Assembly (NCBI GenBank): GCA_949317995.1
Contig: OX439047.1
Span: forward strand, 2,776,501 to 2,840,500
Direction: 5' to 3'
Source of the DNA: Acholoe squamosa
Lineage: Eukaryota > Annelida > Polychaeta > Phyllodocida > Polynoidae
DNA: 64,000 nucleotides
Part shown: one piece after another, positions 1 to 11,231 of the stretch
How positions within the stretch are numbered: the stretch's first letter is position 1
Layout of the letters: each line of letters begins with the position of its first letter
Translations under genes and position numbers: made by a program
The notes under the pieces: model-generated
The model's database searches: none
What the model saw: only the letters and a program-made list of their open reading frames with translations
Told to the model about the DNA's origin: nothing

Positions 1-70
1 TTTGGTTGTCTGTAAATGTAAATTGGAAGGAAAGTATATATTCCCTGTTGTATTGCTGGCACTCTGTGCT

Positions 71-74
<4 letters not shown>

Positions 75-154
<80 letters not shown>
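75..154. repeat. (AT)n microsatellite
   Basis: Forty uninterrupted AT dinucleotides in non-coding DNA. The apparent Ile-Tyr open frames across it are a by-product of the repeat. Confidence 0.95.
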
Positions 155-159
<5 letters not shown>

Positions 160-1418
160 TACATATGTATGGATTCAACAGTGGGGATGCTCATTTGTTT
201 CTAGCATAAAAATCAATTGATGACACTGTTTATCTTAACATATAATTTGACAATTCTGGTAATACCTATGTGAGCAGAACAAAACCAAAGGCAATCTACC
301 CATAGCCACCAGGGCCAAGACTATTTCTCCAATTCTATTTTCAAGAACAACCATTCCACACTTGTTCTATAATGTGATAATATTAACTGACAGTTTGTCA
401 AAGAAGCAAAAGGCAATACTCACACTGCTGTTATAGTACTCAGACACAAACTGACAGTTTGCCACCATTGAAGCATGGGGAAATACTCACACTGCTGTTA
501 TAGTACTCAGACACAAACTGACAGTTTGTCAATGAAGGGAAATGCAACACTCACACTGTTGTAAGCTATTTGAATTGAACCCTTTAGAGCTTAAAGTACA
601 CAGTGCATGCATGTAGCATTAATTTCAGTGGTGTTTGTTGCCAGGCCCAGTTCTCAAGAACTGCAGAAGGAGAGGAAGGGATAGGCTCAAAAAGTCACTT
701 ACCTGTTCTCATTAGGCAATGCCTACTAGGGTTAAGACGAATGCATCTATCTCTGTCCAAACATGGGTGAATTTTTTATAATCAAAAACGGCAACAGAGC
801 AAGTTGTTGCATACTTTACGGAAATTAAGGTCTGGATGTATCTTTTATGGAACATGCATGTAATATAGGTATTCTGGTACATTCATACCTCGTCCACACA
901 TACTGAGCTGCCTCCTGATATGCACAGATTAACAGAGTAACTACATGTCTACACAATGGATCAATGTTAGTTTTGGACCCCTCTGGTTATCTCAGACAAT
1001 TAGTGTGGAAATGTAGGAATAATAAAGCTTTCAAGCATCTTTCTCAACTTCCCGTCAACTCTAAGTTGCTGATTCATAATGAGGAAACTTAGTGCTACTC
1101 TTAATTTTTGTAAGATAGTTTCCCAACCCCTTTGGAATTGACCATTTATATGAATATTGCTACAGAGAACAGCAAAAATATTTATAAAATTAACAAAAGA
1201 GAGGACATAGATTGAGTTGCATTACACTCTTGTAGGGTAGGGCTTAAATAACATCAGGGGTGCAGAACTAGTCTGCTACCAGATTCTTTGTGTTGTTTAT
1301 GGTGTAGGTCCAGGGTCTGCCACTGACCATGTACCCTCTCTCCCCTGTGGATAAAAGTAACCCTTCTCCTCTGTGTCAACATGACTGTGGTCCTCAAAGC
1401 ACATGGCTATGGCTATAA
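155..1418. other. Non-coding host DNA with a short tandem duplication
   Basis: No gene is supported. Around 385-560 a block of about 67 bp, containing ACTCACACTGCTG and ACAAACTGACAGTTTG, occurs two to three times in tandem. The rest is AT-rich unique sequence. Confidence 0.6.
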
Positions 1419-1421
1419 TTA

Positions 1422-1741
1422 GGGAGTGGTCATTATTTATCAACAGGGGGGGGAGGGTGGGTTTGAGGGGGGGCGTAAAATTTTCAGACCCCTCCCGAGG
1501 GGGGGGCTAAAAAAATATTGACCCCTCTTGAGGGGGGGGCTAAAAAAATTCACCCTCTTTTTAGCAAAAAAGCCCGCGCGCTACTATAGATCAAAGAGGG
1601 GCGCGAAAACTCTCCGCGCCTCTGGCGCGGGGGGGGGCGCAAAATATTTTGACTGCCGTCAAGGGGGGGGCGTAAAAAATTTCCGCGCATCCGCGCGAAA
1701 ACCCACCACCCCCCCCCTGTTGATCAATAATGACCACTCCC
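1422..1741. mobile_element. Harbinger-like MITE, 320 bp
   Basis: The two ends are inverted repeats of about 30 bp beginning GGGAGTGGTCATTATT, with one mismatch in the first 25 bases. TTA is duplicated on both sides (1419-1421 and 1742-1744). A 3-bp TWA duplication and a G-rich terminus are typical of PIF/Harbinger elements. The interior has G runs of 7-9 separated by GCTAAAAAAAT and GCGTAAAA segments and no coding capacity, so it is a non-autonomous element. A lone copy of the same terminus occurs near 47674. Confidence 0.75.
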
Positions 1742-1744
1742 TTA

Positions 1745-3530
1745 GCTGCATAGGTCCCAAGCTGCCAGCTCACCACTGATATTACACTGGGGCCCTTGAT
1801 GGGGGGTCCCAATGTCATACATAGGATTTTAAGAAATGCGCATGTCCCATATCAAGAGCAATTCCCAGTGTCATCAGCATAGCTAATCCAAAAAGAGTAC
1901 CAGTATGATGATGTGCAATCCCTTTTTTGTCTAGATCATGGCCCTATCCAGTGAAATACCTATTTTCATTATGAATTCAGTACTCTATATTTTGAGTAAA
2001 CTTATTCTGACAAAATCTGTAATACATCTGCTACCATAAAGGCAGGCATGCCTCTTATATACCCCAAACACATCTTTTGGTGACCTCTCTATGTATAAAA
2101 AAAGACACCTCCCCTTTCCTTTATACCCCCTAATAAAATGAGTAATATGCCCTATTTTTATTTCACATGTCAAATTAAACAAATGGCCCTGCCACATGTC
2201 ACTAGCATAGCCATATCCCATGCCAATTTTAAGAAATGGCCATGTCAACATGTCGATTTTAGTGGTGTAGAGCCACAACACTGGCTTGGCAGGCACTGGC
2301 AGTAGTCAATTGGACTATGGGAAGCAACCACAGAGGGTGCAGTTTTGGGAATTGGTTTAGAATAAATGGAAGCTGTAAAATTATGAAAGCCTTACAAATA
2401 ATTTCCATAAATCAGAATACTTGCATATAAAAATTTCTGATATATTTTAGAGACCAGAAGATTTTATTCATGAGACAAGGCAGAAAATAATTTACTAGAG
2501 TTCTGATAGATGGCAGCAATAGGAAAATGACTAGTGTCATACACTGGGCTCTCTACACCGCCTCTCAGCTTGGCGATTGTACTGACTTAGTTCTTGCACA
2601 TGAATTACATTGACCCAATACATTTGGACAGGAGCAAGAACAAAAGGGCAACGTAAAAACAAACAAAAAAAATAGATATTTCAGCGCAACAAGCTCATAG
2701 GCTGCAATACTGCATCATGCAAACTAATGGGCATGATTCACTGGGGAACCTTTTAAAGGCAGTGGAAGGTGAAGAGAGGAACACACAAACATGTCCAACT
2801 CATGCTGCTGTTGACACAAAAGGGGTTTATTTGAGACTGCTCACGTGTGACTTCCACACTAGTTTAGACAACTGCCAGCAGGGGTTTTGTATTTCCCACC
2901 ACAGTATTATGCATGGTTGTTATCCGTTTTCCAACACTCCTTCTCAAACATGGATAATACTTTTTAACCTTATCAAGTACTTATAAGATATGAACTTAGA
3001 GTCTGTCAGGTTTAGATAATGAAAAAGATTAGTGTTCATAGTATGAGGACATACAAAGATGAAATCATATATAACCATGATACACATTAATGATAAAGAT
3101 TTATACTAGCTACGGCAAGTCAGGGTCGCTAGTTCTTTACTTGCCTCTGACATCAAATATGTCATTGTCGCATCTTTACCATAGGAGTCCTTATAGTAAT
3201 AAACCTGTAATCTAGAAACCTATTTCATCTTTACTAGAAACCTCCTGGTGACAGGTACATGCCTTATATGCCTTATCCTGTTTATCTGACTTGTTCTTCT
3301 TTAGACTGATGTATTGATGCTCCACTCAGCCTTCGAAGGTCTAAGTACCCCCCTCGTCTTCCCCATTTCCACTGCAGGGAATTCTGGGACCAGAAGTAAA
3401 GAGAGATAATGGTAGTCTGTCTAGGCACTTCTCCCTGAGCTGGTCGTTTGTATGTATGAGACGTCGCTCAATGCCACTGTGCATGAACACCGGAAGCCAC
3501 CAGGACTCACAAAACCACTTCCAGCTTACT
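1745..3530. other. Non-coding DNA, no gene seen
   Basis: AT-rich sequence with only short unsupported open frames. No domain, splice-framed exon or RNA gene was recognised. Confidence 0.5.
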
Positions 3531-3532
3531 GC

Positions 3533-3975
3533 CACCGTGAGTACACTGGGTGCCTGTGGTAGTGTAATACCACTGGTAACTGCTGGTACCACTGTGAGTA
3601 CACTGGGTGCCTGTGGTATTGCATTACCACTGATAACCGTCAGTACCACTGGCAATACACTGGATACATGGTAGTACATTACCACTGACAATTGCTGGTA
3701 CCACTGTGAGTACACTGGGTGCCTGTGGTAGTGTAATACCACTGGTAACTGCTGGTACCACTGTGAGTACACGGGTGCCTGTGGTAGCGAATTACCACTA
3801 ATAACTGTCAGTACCACTGGCAGTACACTGGATACATACGGTAGTACATTACCACTGATAATTGCTGGTACCACTGTGAGTACACTAGATGCCTATGGTA
3901 GTGTATTACCACTGGTGACTGCTGGTACCACTGTGAGTACACTGGGTGCCTGTGGTAGTACATTACCACTGATAA
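3533..3975. repeat. 57-bp minisatellite, left block
   Basis: Tandem units of about 57 bp (GTGAGTACACTGGGTGCCTG ... GGTAGTGTATTACCACTGG ... CTGCTGGTACCACT). The array ends at 3975 with ATAA, resumes at 43815 with ATAA and continues to 44720. The array was therefore one block before the MITE pair and everything nested in it arrived. As 57 is divisible by three, it stays open in several frames without implying a protein. Confidence 0.85.
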
Positions 3976-4436
3976 GGTCTCGGACCACCAAAACATTTCT
4001 CACTACAATCTATTATAGCTCAACTACCGATAAAACCCGCCTACAATGATTCAAATCGCCCAAAATGACCACAAATCTTTAGATACATCTTTTATCCTTA
4101 ATCTGAGATGACAAAAATATAGGTTTGACCAATCCAGTTTTTTTTCTATTGGCCTGCATGCGTACCTACCTACAGTTTGACCTATTCTGCACCTAATAAT
4201 TCAACAGTGCTCACTAATTTTTTAATGCCACCCACCAGTGCCTAACCAAAGGGCCAGTGTGTCACAATTTATATTCTATGAATCAGTACAGTTTAGTGAT
4301 TTATTTGATGCCTTATAGCAAAGCTGACAATAACTTCCACATAATAATATAGACCAATCAGAGGCCACCATCTCTTAACTGCCTACATTTACTGTATGAT
4401 TGTCGTCACTGCGAACCTCTATGGTGGTCCGAGATC
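3976..4436. mobile_element. 461-bp MITE, copy 1 (uninterrupted)
   Basis: The termini are 15-bp inverted repeats: GGTCTCGGACCACCA at the left and the complement of GATCTCGGACCACCA at the right. The element is flanked by ATAA on the left (3972-3975) and TTAA on the right (4437-4440). There is no coding capacity. Copy 2 (5353-5631 plus 43653-43814) is nearly identical. Copy 1 contains the sequence ACAATTTATATTCTATG at the point where D sits in copy 2, so it gives the empty site for D. The family was not identified. A 4-bp WTAA duplication is seen, but the ends do not look like piggyBac. Confidence 0.8.
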
Positions 4437-4440
4437 TTAA

Positions 4441-5348
4441 AGGAGGGGGTCAGGACTAAAACTTACCCCAAACACCACTTATTCAAACTTTTGGGTGTAC
4501 TTCATCAAATTATATTTTGTGAGGTGCCCTGTGAGCCCCTAAACTATAGACCATGGGGGTAATCGATGCCCTCGTAACCCTGGAAAATGTTTTTTTTTTC
4601 AGGCTGTTTTCACTCTCTGACACCCTATACATGTTTAACTTGTTTTCTCAAGAAATATTCAACCCAGGACCCTGAAATTCAGCACAGATTTCGTCCAGGT
4701 GGTCTCCTACATGAAACAACTGCTTTTTTTTTAGCTTTGACCCCTAGATTGTACATGGAGTGTTGAAATATTATGCAAAATTGACAAAATGTGCACTGAA
4801 AATAGAGATATTTTGACATTTTCTCTATTTTTCCTGGATTTATTCCTTATCCATGGCTGTTTTTATGTTATTTCCATAGTCTCACATATCTTAGGAATGA
4901 CTCTGTAAAATATTGTGATAAAAGCTTTAATATTTACTGTTCTATGACTTGAGCAAGGGCTTGATATTAGACAATGGATCTGTACACCGTCTATCAGCAA
5001 GTAGGGCCTGAGTGTCCTTCAATCCTACATTCTGTCAGATATGCATGTCATTAGGTTATAATAGCCCAGAGAGGGAATTATTCAGCATTTTTGCCCACAA
5101 ATCCTTGAATAGATCCATCCCTGTAACTCTAAAAATGTGGTAAGGTGCATAGAAAGGCCTCTAAGTCAGAATCAATGAAGTCCGCAATAATACCAATAGC
5201 CCTACAGCCTGGATTTTATCCACTTTCCATACTTTTCATGCAAATTTTCACCTTTTTCAGCATTAATCTATCCAAACTAATCAAATCTATCTAAGAAAAA
5301 AGCTTTTTAGGTATTTCCAAGCTTTCTGGCTAACTGTCATATCACCAC
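4441..5348. other. Spacer between two direct MITE copies
   Basis: About 0.9 kb of AT-rich sequence with no gene recognised. It is bounded by TTAA on both sides and by MITE copies in direct orientation, like the cargo of a composite element. Confidence 0.5.
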
Positions 5349-5352
5349 TTAA

Positions 5353-5631
5353 GGTCTTGGACCACCAAAACATTTCTCACTGTAATCTATTATAGCTCAA
5401 CTACTGATAAAACCCGCCTACAATGATTCAAATGACTACAAATCTTTAGATACATCTTTTATCCTTAATCTGAGATGACAAAAATATAGGTTTGACCAAT
5501 CAAGTTTTTTTCTATTGGCCTGCATGCGTACCTACCTACATTTCTGCACCTAATAATTCAACAGTGCTCACTAATTTTTTAATGGCACCCACCAGTGCCT
5601 AACCAAAGGGCCAGTGTGTTACAATTTATAT
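5353..5631. mobile_element. 461-bp MITE, copy 2, left part
   Basis: Begins GGTCTTGGACCACCA after TTAA and matches copy 1 until ACAATTTATAT, where element D starts. The last four bases, ATAT (5628-5631), are D's target duplication. The remainder of this MITE is at 43653-43814. Confidence 0.85.
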
Positions 5632-5979
5632 TGTAGCGATTGTCCGATTCGCCCTTCCTGTAAACACAACACAACTCGGAACATAGAATTCAACAGTTTA
5701 TTAAACCCTGGCACCTGGCCACACCATCTAACTCCGGATCGGAGGTTCTGTCGTGTTATTTCTCTGCCGTGTGTCCGCCTTGCTTTCTACTGGGAAACCG
5801 TCTCCCCGAAACTACACGCACACGCGCTTTTATAGCCGCCGCAGCTTCCGACGCTGGTGTCACATACCCAGCGTCGGATGCTCCGTCCCTTGGCTCGGAC
5901 TCCAGGCGCCCGGAGCTCCGCCGGCCCCATCTAGGATGGTTCCAACTCGGCTCCGTGCTCCCTCGGTTTTACCGCCACA
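5632..5979 (-). repeat. D 3' LTR
   Basis: 348 bp, nearly identical to the copy at 43301-43648. The termini TGT...ACA are the expected LTR ends. Confidence 0.95.
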
Positions 5980-5990
5980 CTCTCCCCTAC
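5980..5990 (-). promoter_or_regulatory. D polypurine tract
   Basis: Read on the minus strand, GTAGGGGAGAG directly abuts the LTR start TGTGGCGG. Purine runs in this place prime plus-strand DNA synthesis in LTR elements. Confidence 0.85.
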
Positions 5991-6164
5991 TAATATAACA
6001 CTACGGGGTGAGGTGCAAAACAACAAAAAAAAAAACCCTTATGAGGGTAGCTAACTTCTACATAACATATTTACAAGCGCAAGATCCCCTGGGCGCTGAA
6101 TAAATAATAGACAACTTCCTCCGTCTTCGCCTCGTTTCTTCTCCTCGGACCCCGGAGGTGACTC

Positions 6165-6540
6165 GGTGAGGACTCCGCCTCCGGGCGCTCCGATCGCCCC
6201 GATGAATAGCTGCTGCCTTTCCCCGAAGGCAGGTCAAACTGGAACCCGGAGATAACTTGGTGAGGACTCCGCTTCTGGGCGCTCCGATCGCCCGGATGAA
6301 TAGCTGCTGCCTTTCCCCGAAGGCACATCAAACTGGAACCCGGAGATAACTTGGTGAGGACTCCGCCTCTGGGCGCTCCGATCGCCCTGATGAATAGCTG
6401 CTGCCTTTCCCCGAAGGCACGTCAAACTGGAACCCGGAGATAACTTGGTGAGGACTTTGCCTCTGGGCGCTCCGATCGCCCCGATGAATAGCTGCTGCCT
6501 TTCCCCGAAGGCACGTCCAACTGGAACCCGGAGATAACTG
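6165..6540 (-). repeat. Four tandem 94-bp units in D 3' UTR
   Basis: GGTGAGGACT motifs lie at 6165, 6259, 6353 and 6447, exactly 94 bp apart. Each unit holds CTCCGATCGCC and a small foldback (GCCTT-TCCCCG-AAGGC). As 94 is not a multiple of three, the array is not coding. It lies between ORF3 and the 3' LTR. Confidence 0.9.
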
Positions 6541-6833
6541 GAACTGGCCCCGGGATACCGTCTCCGACCTCCTGACGCTCCCTACTGCGTCCGCCTGGCC
6601 CGGCGTCCCTAGCTCCACGTAACGTATGTACACACGGCTCCCTCCGCCGTCCGCCCGCGACAGCTGCAGCCCTTGTCTGCCTCCGACCCTGCTGCCGCTG
6701 CCACCCTCATCGCTTCCGCCCTGCAAGTACCAAACATGAAGCACCCGATGAGCCACTGCTTTCGACCTCTCCGTCCTCGGTAACAGCCACCCCAGTACTC
6801 TACTGCTTCCGGACCCTTGCCTCTCCGCCCCGT

Positions 6834-9800
6834 CTACTCGGGGTGGGTTGCCCTCGTCCTTCGTTTCCTTCCCCGCCCTCTGCCGCCGTGTACTCGGGGC
6901 TTAACAGGTTTCGACACGTCACTAGGAACAGGATGAATACAGTCACACTTACCCTGTCCCTCTCTGCTGGTTCCGGGCTCCTCGTCCTCCCCACGCTCGC
7001 CTCCCTCCGACTGGGCTGGCAACTGCTCCGTGTTGCTCGGCTCTGGCAGCTGCCGCCGACTCCCACACTCATGGCAGAACTTCCCCGGAGCCGATCCCAC
7101 TGGCTCCCCGAACCAGGTGCGATATGTCTGTACGACCTCAAACTGTCCCTCCGGCAGCTGCCGTATCTCGGTGCCCATCCCTCCTCCCGGGACCACCACC
7201 AGGTCCGGAGTAAGGTCCGGGTTCATTCCCAGCATCTCCAGGTATGTCGTCGGGCCGTCATATTCCGGAACCCAGAACATTTTCTTCGCCCTTCTCGCCC
7301 TCGCTAACTCCTCCTGTGGTATCCTCTGTACTGGTGGTGGAGAGACGACTCGGGGCTGGTCTCCTCCTGGTTTCAGCTTACAGTCCGGTACTACCACAAC
7401 CCGGCTCCCTGGCTCCCCTTCCAGAGGCAAGCAGGAGTCCCCCGGTCGCCCTATTGCCCACAGGGTCCCCTCAGGTAACATAATCGTTGTGATTGTCCCT
7501 TCACCTTCTTTCTCGGAAGCGATGACTTGTAGAAGAAACTCGCCCCCTTCCGAATCCAAGCAGATGCCATGATCCAGGACCACCGCCCGTATCGGGTTGC
7601 CCAGGTCAACCCTCACCTTCTCCTCCGCCTGGCCCCATCGTCGTGGGGGAGTCTGGTGGACCTTCTGTAGTGCTACGTGAGGCGTCCCCCTCCGGTTAAC
7701 CTGGTCCCGGAGCTCCGCCTGCTCCTCCGACCGGTCTCCCTCAGATCCCCGCCCGATCTCCCCTGTCTTTGCAGTCCCAAGGTAAGTCTTTTTCTTACTC
7801 CCAACGTCCTTTCCCGTCTTCGCTTGCTCTCCGAGGACTTGAGGCGGCCTGTCTTTACACGATGATTCGTGTGTTCCCTCTCCCATTCGCGTTTCCTGGG
7901 TGGCTTCCCTACTGGCCTCCACTTCGGCCTCTCTTGCCTTCCTCTTTTCCTCCGCTTGCTGCCTTTCCAGCTCCGCCTCCTTCTCTCGCCTCTCCCTTTC
8001 CACCTTCTTCCTCAGTGCTTCCTCCTCTTGCTCTTTTTCTTTTTCCTTCCTGACCTTCTCCGCTTCTCGCCGGGACCTCTCCGCCTCCTCCCTTTCTCGC
8101 CTCCTCCCTTCCCTGAGCCGCAGCAACTCCAGGTACTCCTTTCCGAGGTCGGGGTCGTCCCGGAACATGTTGGCCACCGGTTCCCCGGTCGGGGGCTGCT
8201 CCCGGCTACTGCCCTTCTCCGGGGATGATGGTAATGTCAGGTTCTTGGTCGCTAGACTCCCCCCTCCGATTTCTTCCCCCGAGACCTGTTCCGGCTCGGC
8301 CTGTTCTGATAAAGTCAGGTTCCTGGTCGCTAGACTCCCCCCTCCGATCTCTTCCCCCGAGACCTGTTCCGGCTCGGCCTGCTCCGATCCTCTCTTCGGG
8401 GTGCTGGTCCGAGGCCTGCTCATCCGGGATGAGGTGGAGTGGTCCAGGCCCCAGAGGTTAGCTGATGTCCCCCCTTCTCCTGACTCCCCCAGCTCCCGCA
8501 CTTCCACTTCGTCGGCCGCCGGTGCTGGGAACAACCCGGCCTCGGATGGTTTTGGGAACAACTCATTGAACTGCTTCTCCAGCTCCGCTATACTGAGTCC
8601 CGCGGGGGCTGGGGACCCCCTCTTTCGCTGCAGCATCTGGTTAGACGTTTCCCCTATCTCTCCGTACTCCCGATGCACTTCCCTTATTATCCACTCAACT
8701 TTGTGGAACTGCCGGGGCGTTAGGTACGTCGGCATCCGTTCCTCCGTCGTTATCAAGCTGCCCCCAAGAGTTGGTTGCTCCCCTCCTTCCAGGTTCACTC
8801 CTAGTGCCGCTGACGGCTGGGTTTTCGGAGACGCGCCAAGATTCGGCCCCTTCCTCTGACCACCGCTCCGCGTATGGGGCTTGCCCTCCGAAGGTGCCTT
8901 CTCCGGCGTCCGGTACCCCAGCAGCACCTCCAAGTTGATGGCTGCCAGCTCCGTCTCGTCCCCGCTGATGGTGCCCAGACTATCCGGCAGATAGTCCTCC
9001 TTTACCTGGTGGCCACAGCCCCCGACCGGGCAGACATACCCCCTTACGTCCTTCTCATGTGCCTTGAGATGCCTGTCCCTGTTGGAGCGGGAGGAAAACC
9101 ACCACTTGGGGCCTCCCTCCTTCAATCTGCACCTATCGCACCTCCACTTCAGAAGGGAGTCCGGCCCTGCCTCCAGAGGCGCCGTCTCCGGTCCTCCGCT
9201 CACCATTTCTGTCTCTGAAGGTGATAGTCGTCGGTAATGTCTCTCGTCGAAGTGCTCCCTACAGGAGTTCGCTGCAGACTGGTTTTCGGAGCGGCTCCGC
9301 TCCTCTTTATACCCACCTCCCCCTCCAGAAGCGTGGGAACGGCTCCTCTCCGTCTGTGCGACCATGTCTCTACGTCCGGTCGAGCTGTGGGAATGAAGTC
9401 TTTCTGCACGTTCCGTCCCGTGCGCCCTCCGCCTCTTCCTGCTCCTCGACTCCCTTTCCCACACCTCTGTGCGACTTCCGCGGGAGCTGTCCGACCTACC
9501 CCTTTTTTTTCTATGATGACTAGTCGAGTCAGCTCTGGCAGCCTCCACCCTCGTCCGCTCCCTGTTCCGAGTCCTCTCTTTCTCATCGCCTTCCCCGGTC
9601 ACCACCACCCGCCTGTCTCCATTGCCGACTGCCATTATTACCCTCAGCCCGACCCCCCCTCCTTCTTTTATGGTGGAGTCGCTCTCTCCTGATTGGTCGG
9701 TACTGTTGCCGGGGGCCTCGTCCTCTCCCCCCTCTCCGCCTACTGCGCCGGCGGTCGCTAGGGTGCTTACGTCCACGTCCGCGCCCTTTCCCGCCCTTTC

Positions 9801-10092
9801 TGAGAGACCGTCCGATCTCTGGGATTGGCCCCCCGGCTCCTGCTGTGTCGGTGGATCCCATACTTCGGATGACTCCCCTGCCTTCCCCGGTTCTCCAGCT
9901 ATTGGTCGCTGGGCCTGGATCATCTCCCTTTCTCTCAAGAGATTCAGCCAGTTGTCCTCCCCTGCTTGTTCCATTATCTCGTCACACCGCAGGAAATTGT
10001 TCCACATCATCCTCCATCTTTTCACCGCTCTTTGCCTCTCCGGGTCTGCCCTTCTCTCCGCCCTCCTGGCCTCCCTCGCCCTGTTTCGAGCT

Positions 10093-10130
<38 letters not shown>

Positions 10131-10160
10131 TTTTCCGCCTCCGTGCGTCTCCGCCTCCAC
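6834..10160 (-). CDS. Element D ORF3: 1108-codon protein of unknown function with zinc-finger motif
   Basis: A long intact frame downstream of integrase, starting 70 bp inside the end of the pol frame and in another phase. The N-terminus is Arg/Glu-rich and includes an RE repeat made by a CT microsatellite. Residues about 200-300 are Arg/Ser-rich. Around 340-380 there is a C2H2-like motif (CDRC, then HLKAH, followed by CPVGGC). Around 590-645 a unit of about 27 residues containing EQAEPEQVSGEEIGGGSLAT is duplicated. Around 690-790 is a highly charged, probably coiled-coil stretch. The last 150 residues contain a less repetitive segment (FWVPEYDGPTTYLEMLG, FCHECG). I see no signal peptide or membrane segment, so an envelope protein is unlikely. 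The motif suggests nucleic-acid binding, which is an inference. It is the only undamaged frame of D. Confidence 0.75.
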
Positions 10161-11231
10161 CTACCCTCCTCGTCAGGAGAAGAACGGTCCACCCACTCCC
10201 TGTCCCCTGGCAAGGGGGATTCCTCGTCCCAGGAAATGCTGGTTTCATCCTCCACTGGTTTCTCAGGGGGAGTCGGTGGCCACACCAGGGCTGTCACTCG
10301 CCGAATGATGTCGACCCCCTCCTCTCCCCGAGTCGCCTTGTTCTGGTCCCGTGCCGGCCCCGACTCCATGGCGCCTCTTGCCTCTCCGACGCTGTCCTCC
10401 TCCGGCAGGACCTCCTTCAGGGCGTCGTAGTGCACCACCTTCTGGCTCCCCCCTTTTCGGATCTCGTAGACCGCCTGCCCTATCCTCCTCTCTACCCTCC
10501 ATGGTCCCGTCCAATAAGACTGCAGCTTCAGAGACTGACCCATTTTTTTTAGAGGGTGGAAGTAGTACACCATGCTCCCCTCCGGGATGGTTTTGTGGTC
10601 TGTCCTCCCATCATAGTTCCTCCACTGCCTCTCCACAGCTCGGCCCACCGAGCTCCGAGCTGTCTCGAACGCCTCCGCCATCTCCCACTGCATCTCAGCC
10701 ACGTAGTTCCCGTCTGCCTTTTCCAGCCATTGCTCCGGGTAGAGCAACCCCAAGGGCGTGGCCGTCTCCCTTCCCATCATGAGTAGGTTCGGAAACTTAT
10801 TGCCCCTAGTAGATCGGGGCAGGGGCCCCATCACATCCAGAGCCACCCTCTGTAACGGCAGCCCCGCCCCGACATGCCCCATCTTAGCTCTGTGGATCGG
10901 GGCCGCCGACTTCCTCCTGTTGCATGCTTCACATTGAGCACACCAGCGAGTGGCATCCCGTTGAAAGTCGGGCCAGTAGAACCCCTGCTGCAGCCGGCGT
11001 ATGGTTCGAGCCCTTCCCAGATGGCCCGCCAGTAGGGTCCCATGTGCTCCCGCCAGCACCTCCGTCCGGCTTCCCTTTGGTACCGCCACCTGGAAGCTTT
11101 CCCGGTTCATTGGGCCCACCCATCTCCGGACCAGTACTCCCCCGCGGAGCTCCAGCCTCCCCGTCTTGACCCTCCAGGCTTGCCCCTCATAGCTGAAGTC
11201 CCGCGCCTCGTCTGCGGTTGGCGCGTGCTCT
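10091..11231 (-). pseudogene. pol: Element D integrase remnant (3' end of pol)
   Basis: Shows the zinc-binding HHCC region (GHLGRARTIRRLQQGFYW followed by CAQCEAC), the segment LDVMGPLP with the first catalytic Asp, then after RGNKF jumps directly to PNLLMMGRET. The stretch that should carry the second Asp and the Glu of the DDE core is absent, so this is an internal deletion. The C-terminal module follows (SYWTGPWRVERRIGQ, VVHYDALKEV), then a charged tail that overlaps the start of ORF3. The 5' side is cut by element A at 11232. Confidence 0.85.

Noticed and set aside
3976-4436. 461-bp repeat considered as a solo LTR
   Set aside because: The ends are inverted repeats of 15 bp with no TG...CA ends or internal LTR signals, so a MITE fits better.
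4437-5352. TTAA flanks read as proof of piggyBac
   Set aside because: The outer flanks are ATAA and the termini begin GG rather than CC, so the superfamily is left open.
7900-8859. 319-codon plus-strand frame opposite D ORF3
   Set aside because: Ser/Leu/Pro-rich shadow of an Arg/Glu-rich coding strand; no domain.
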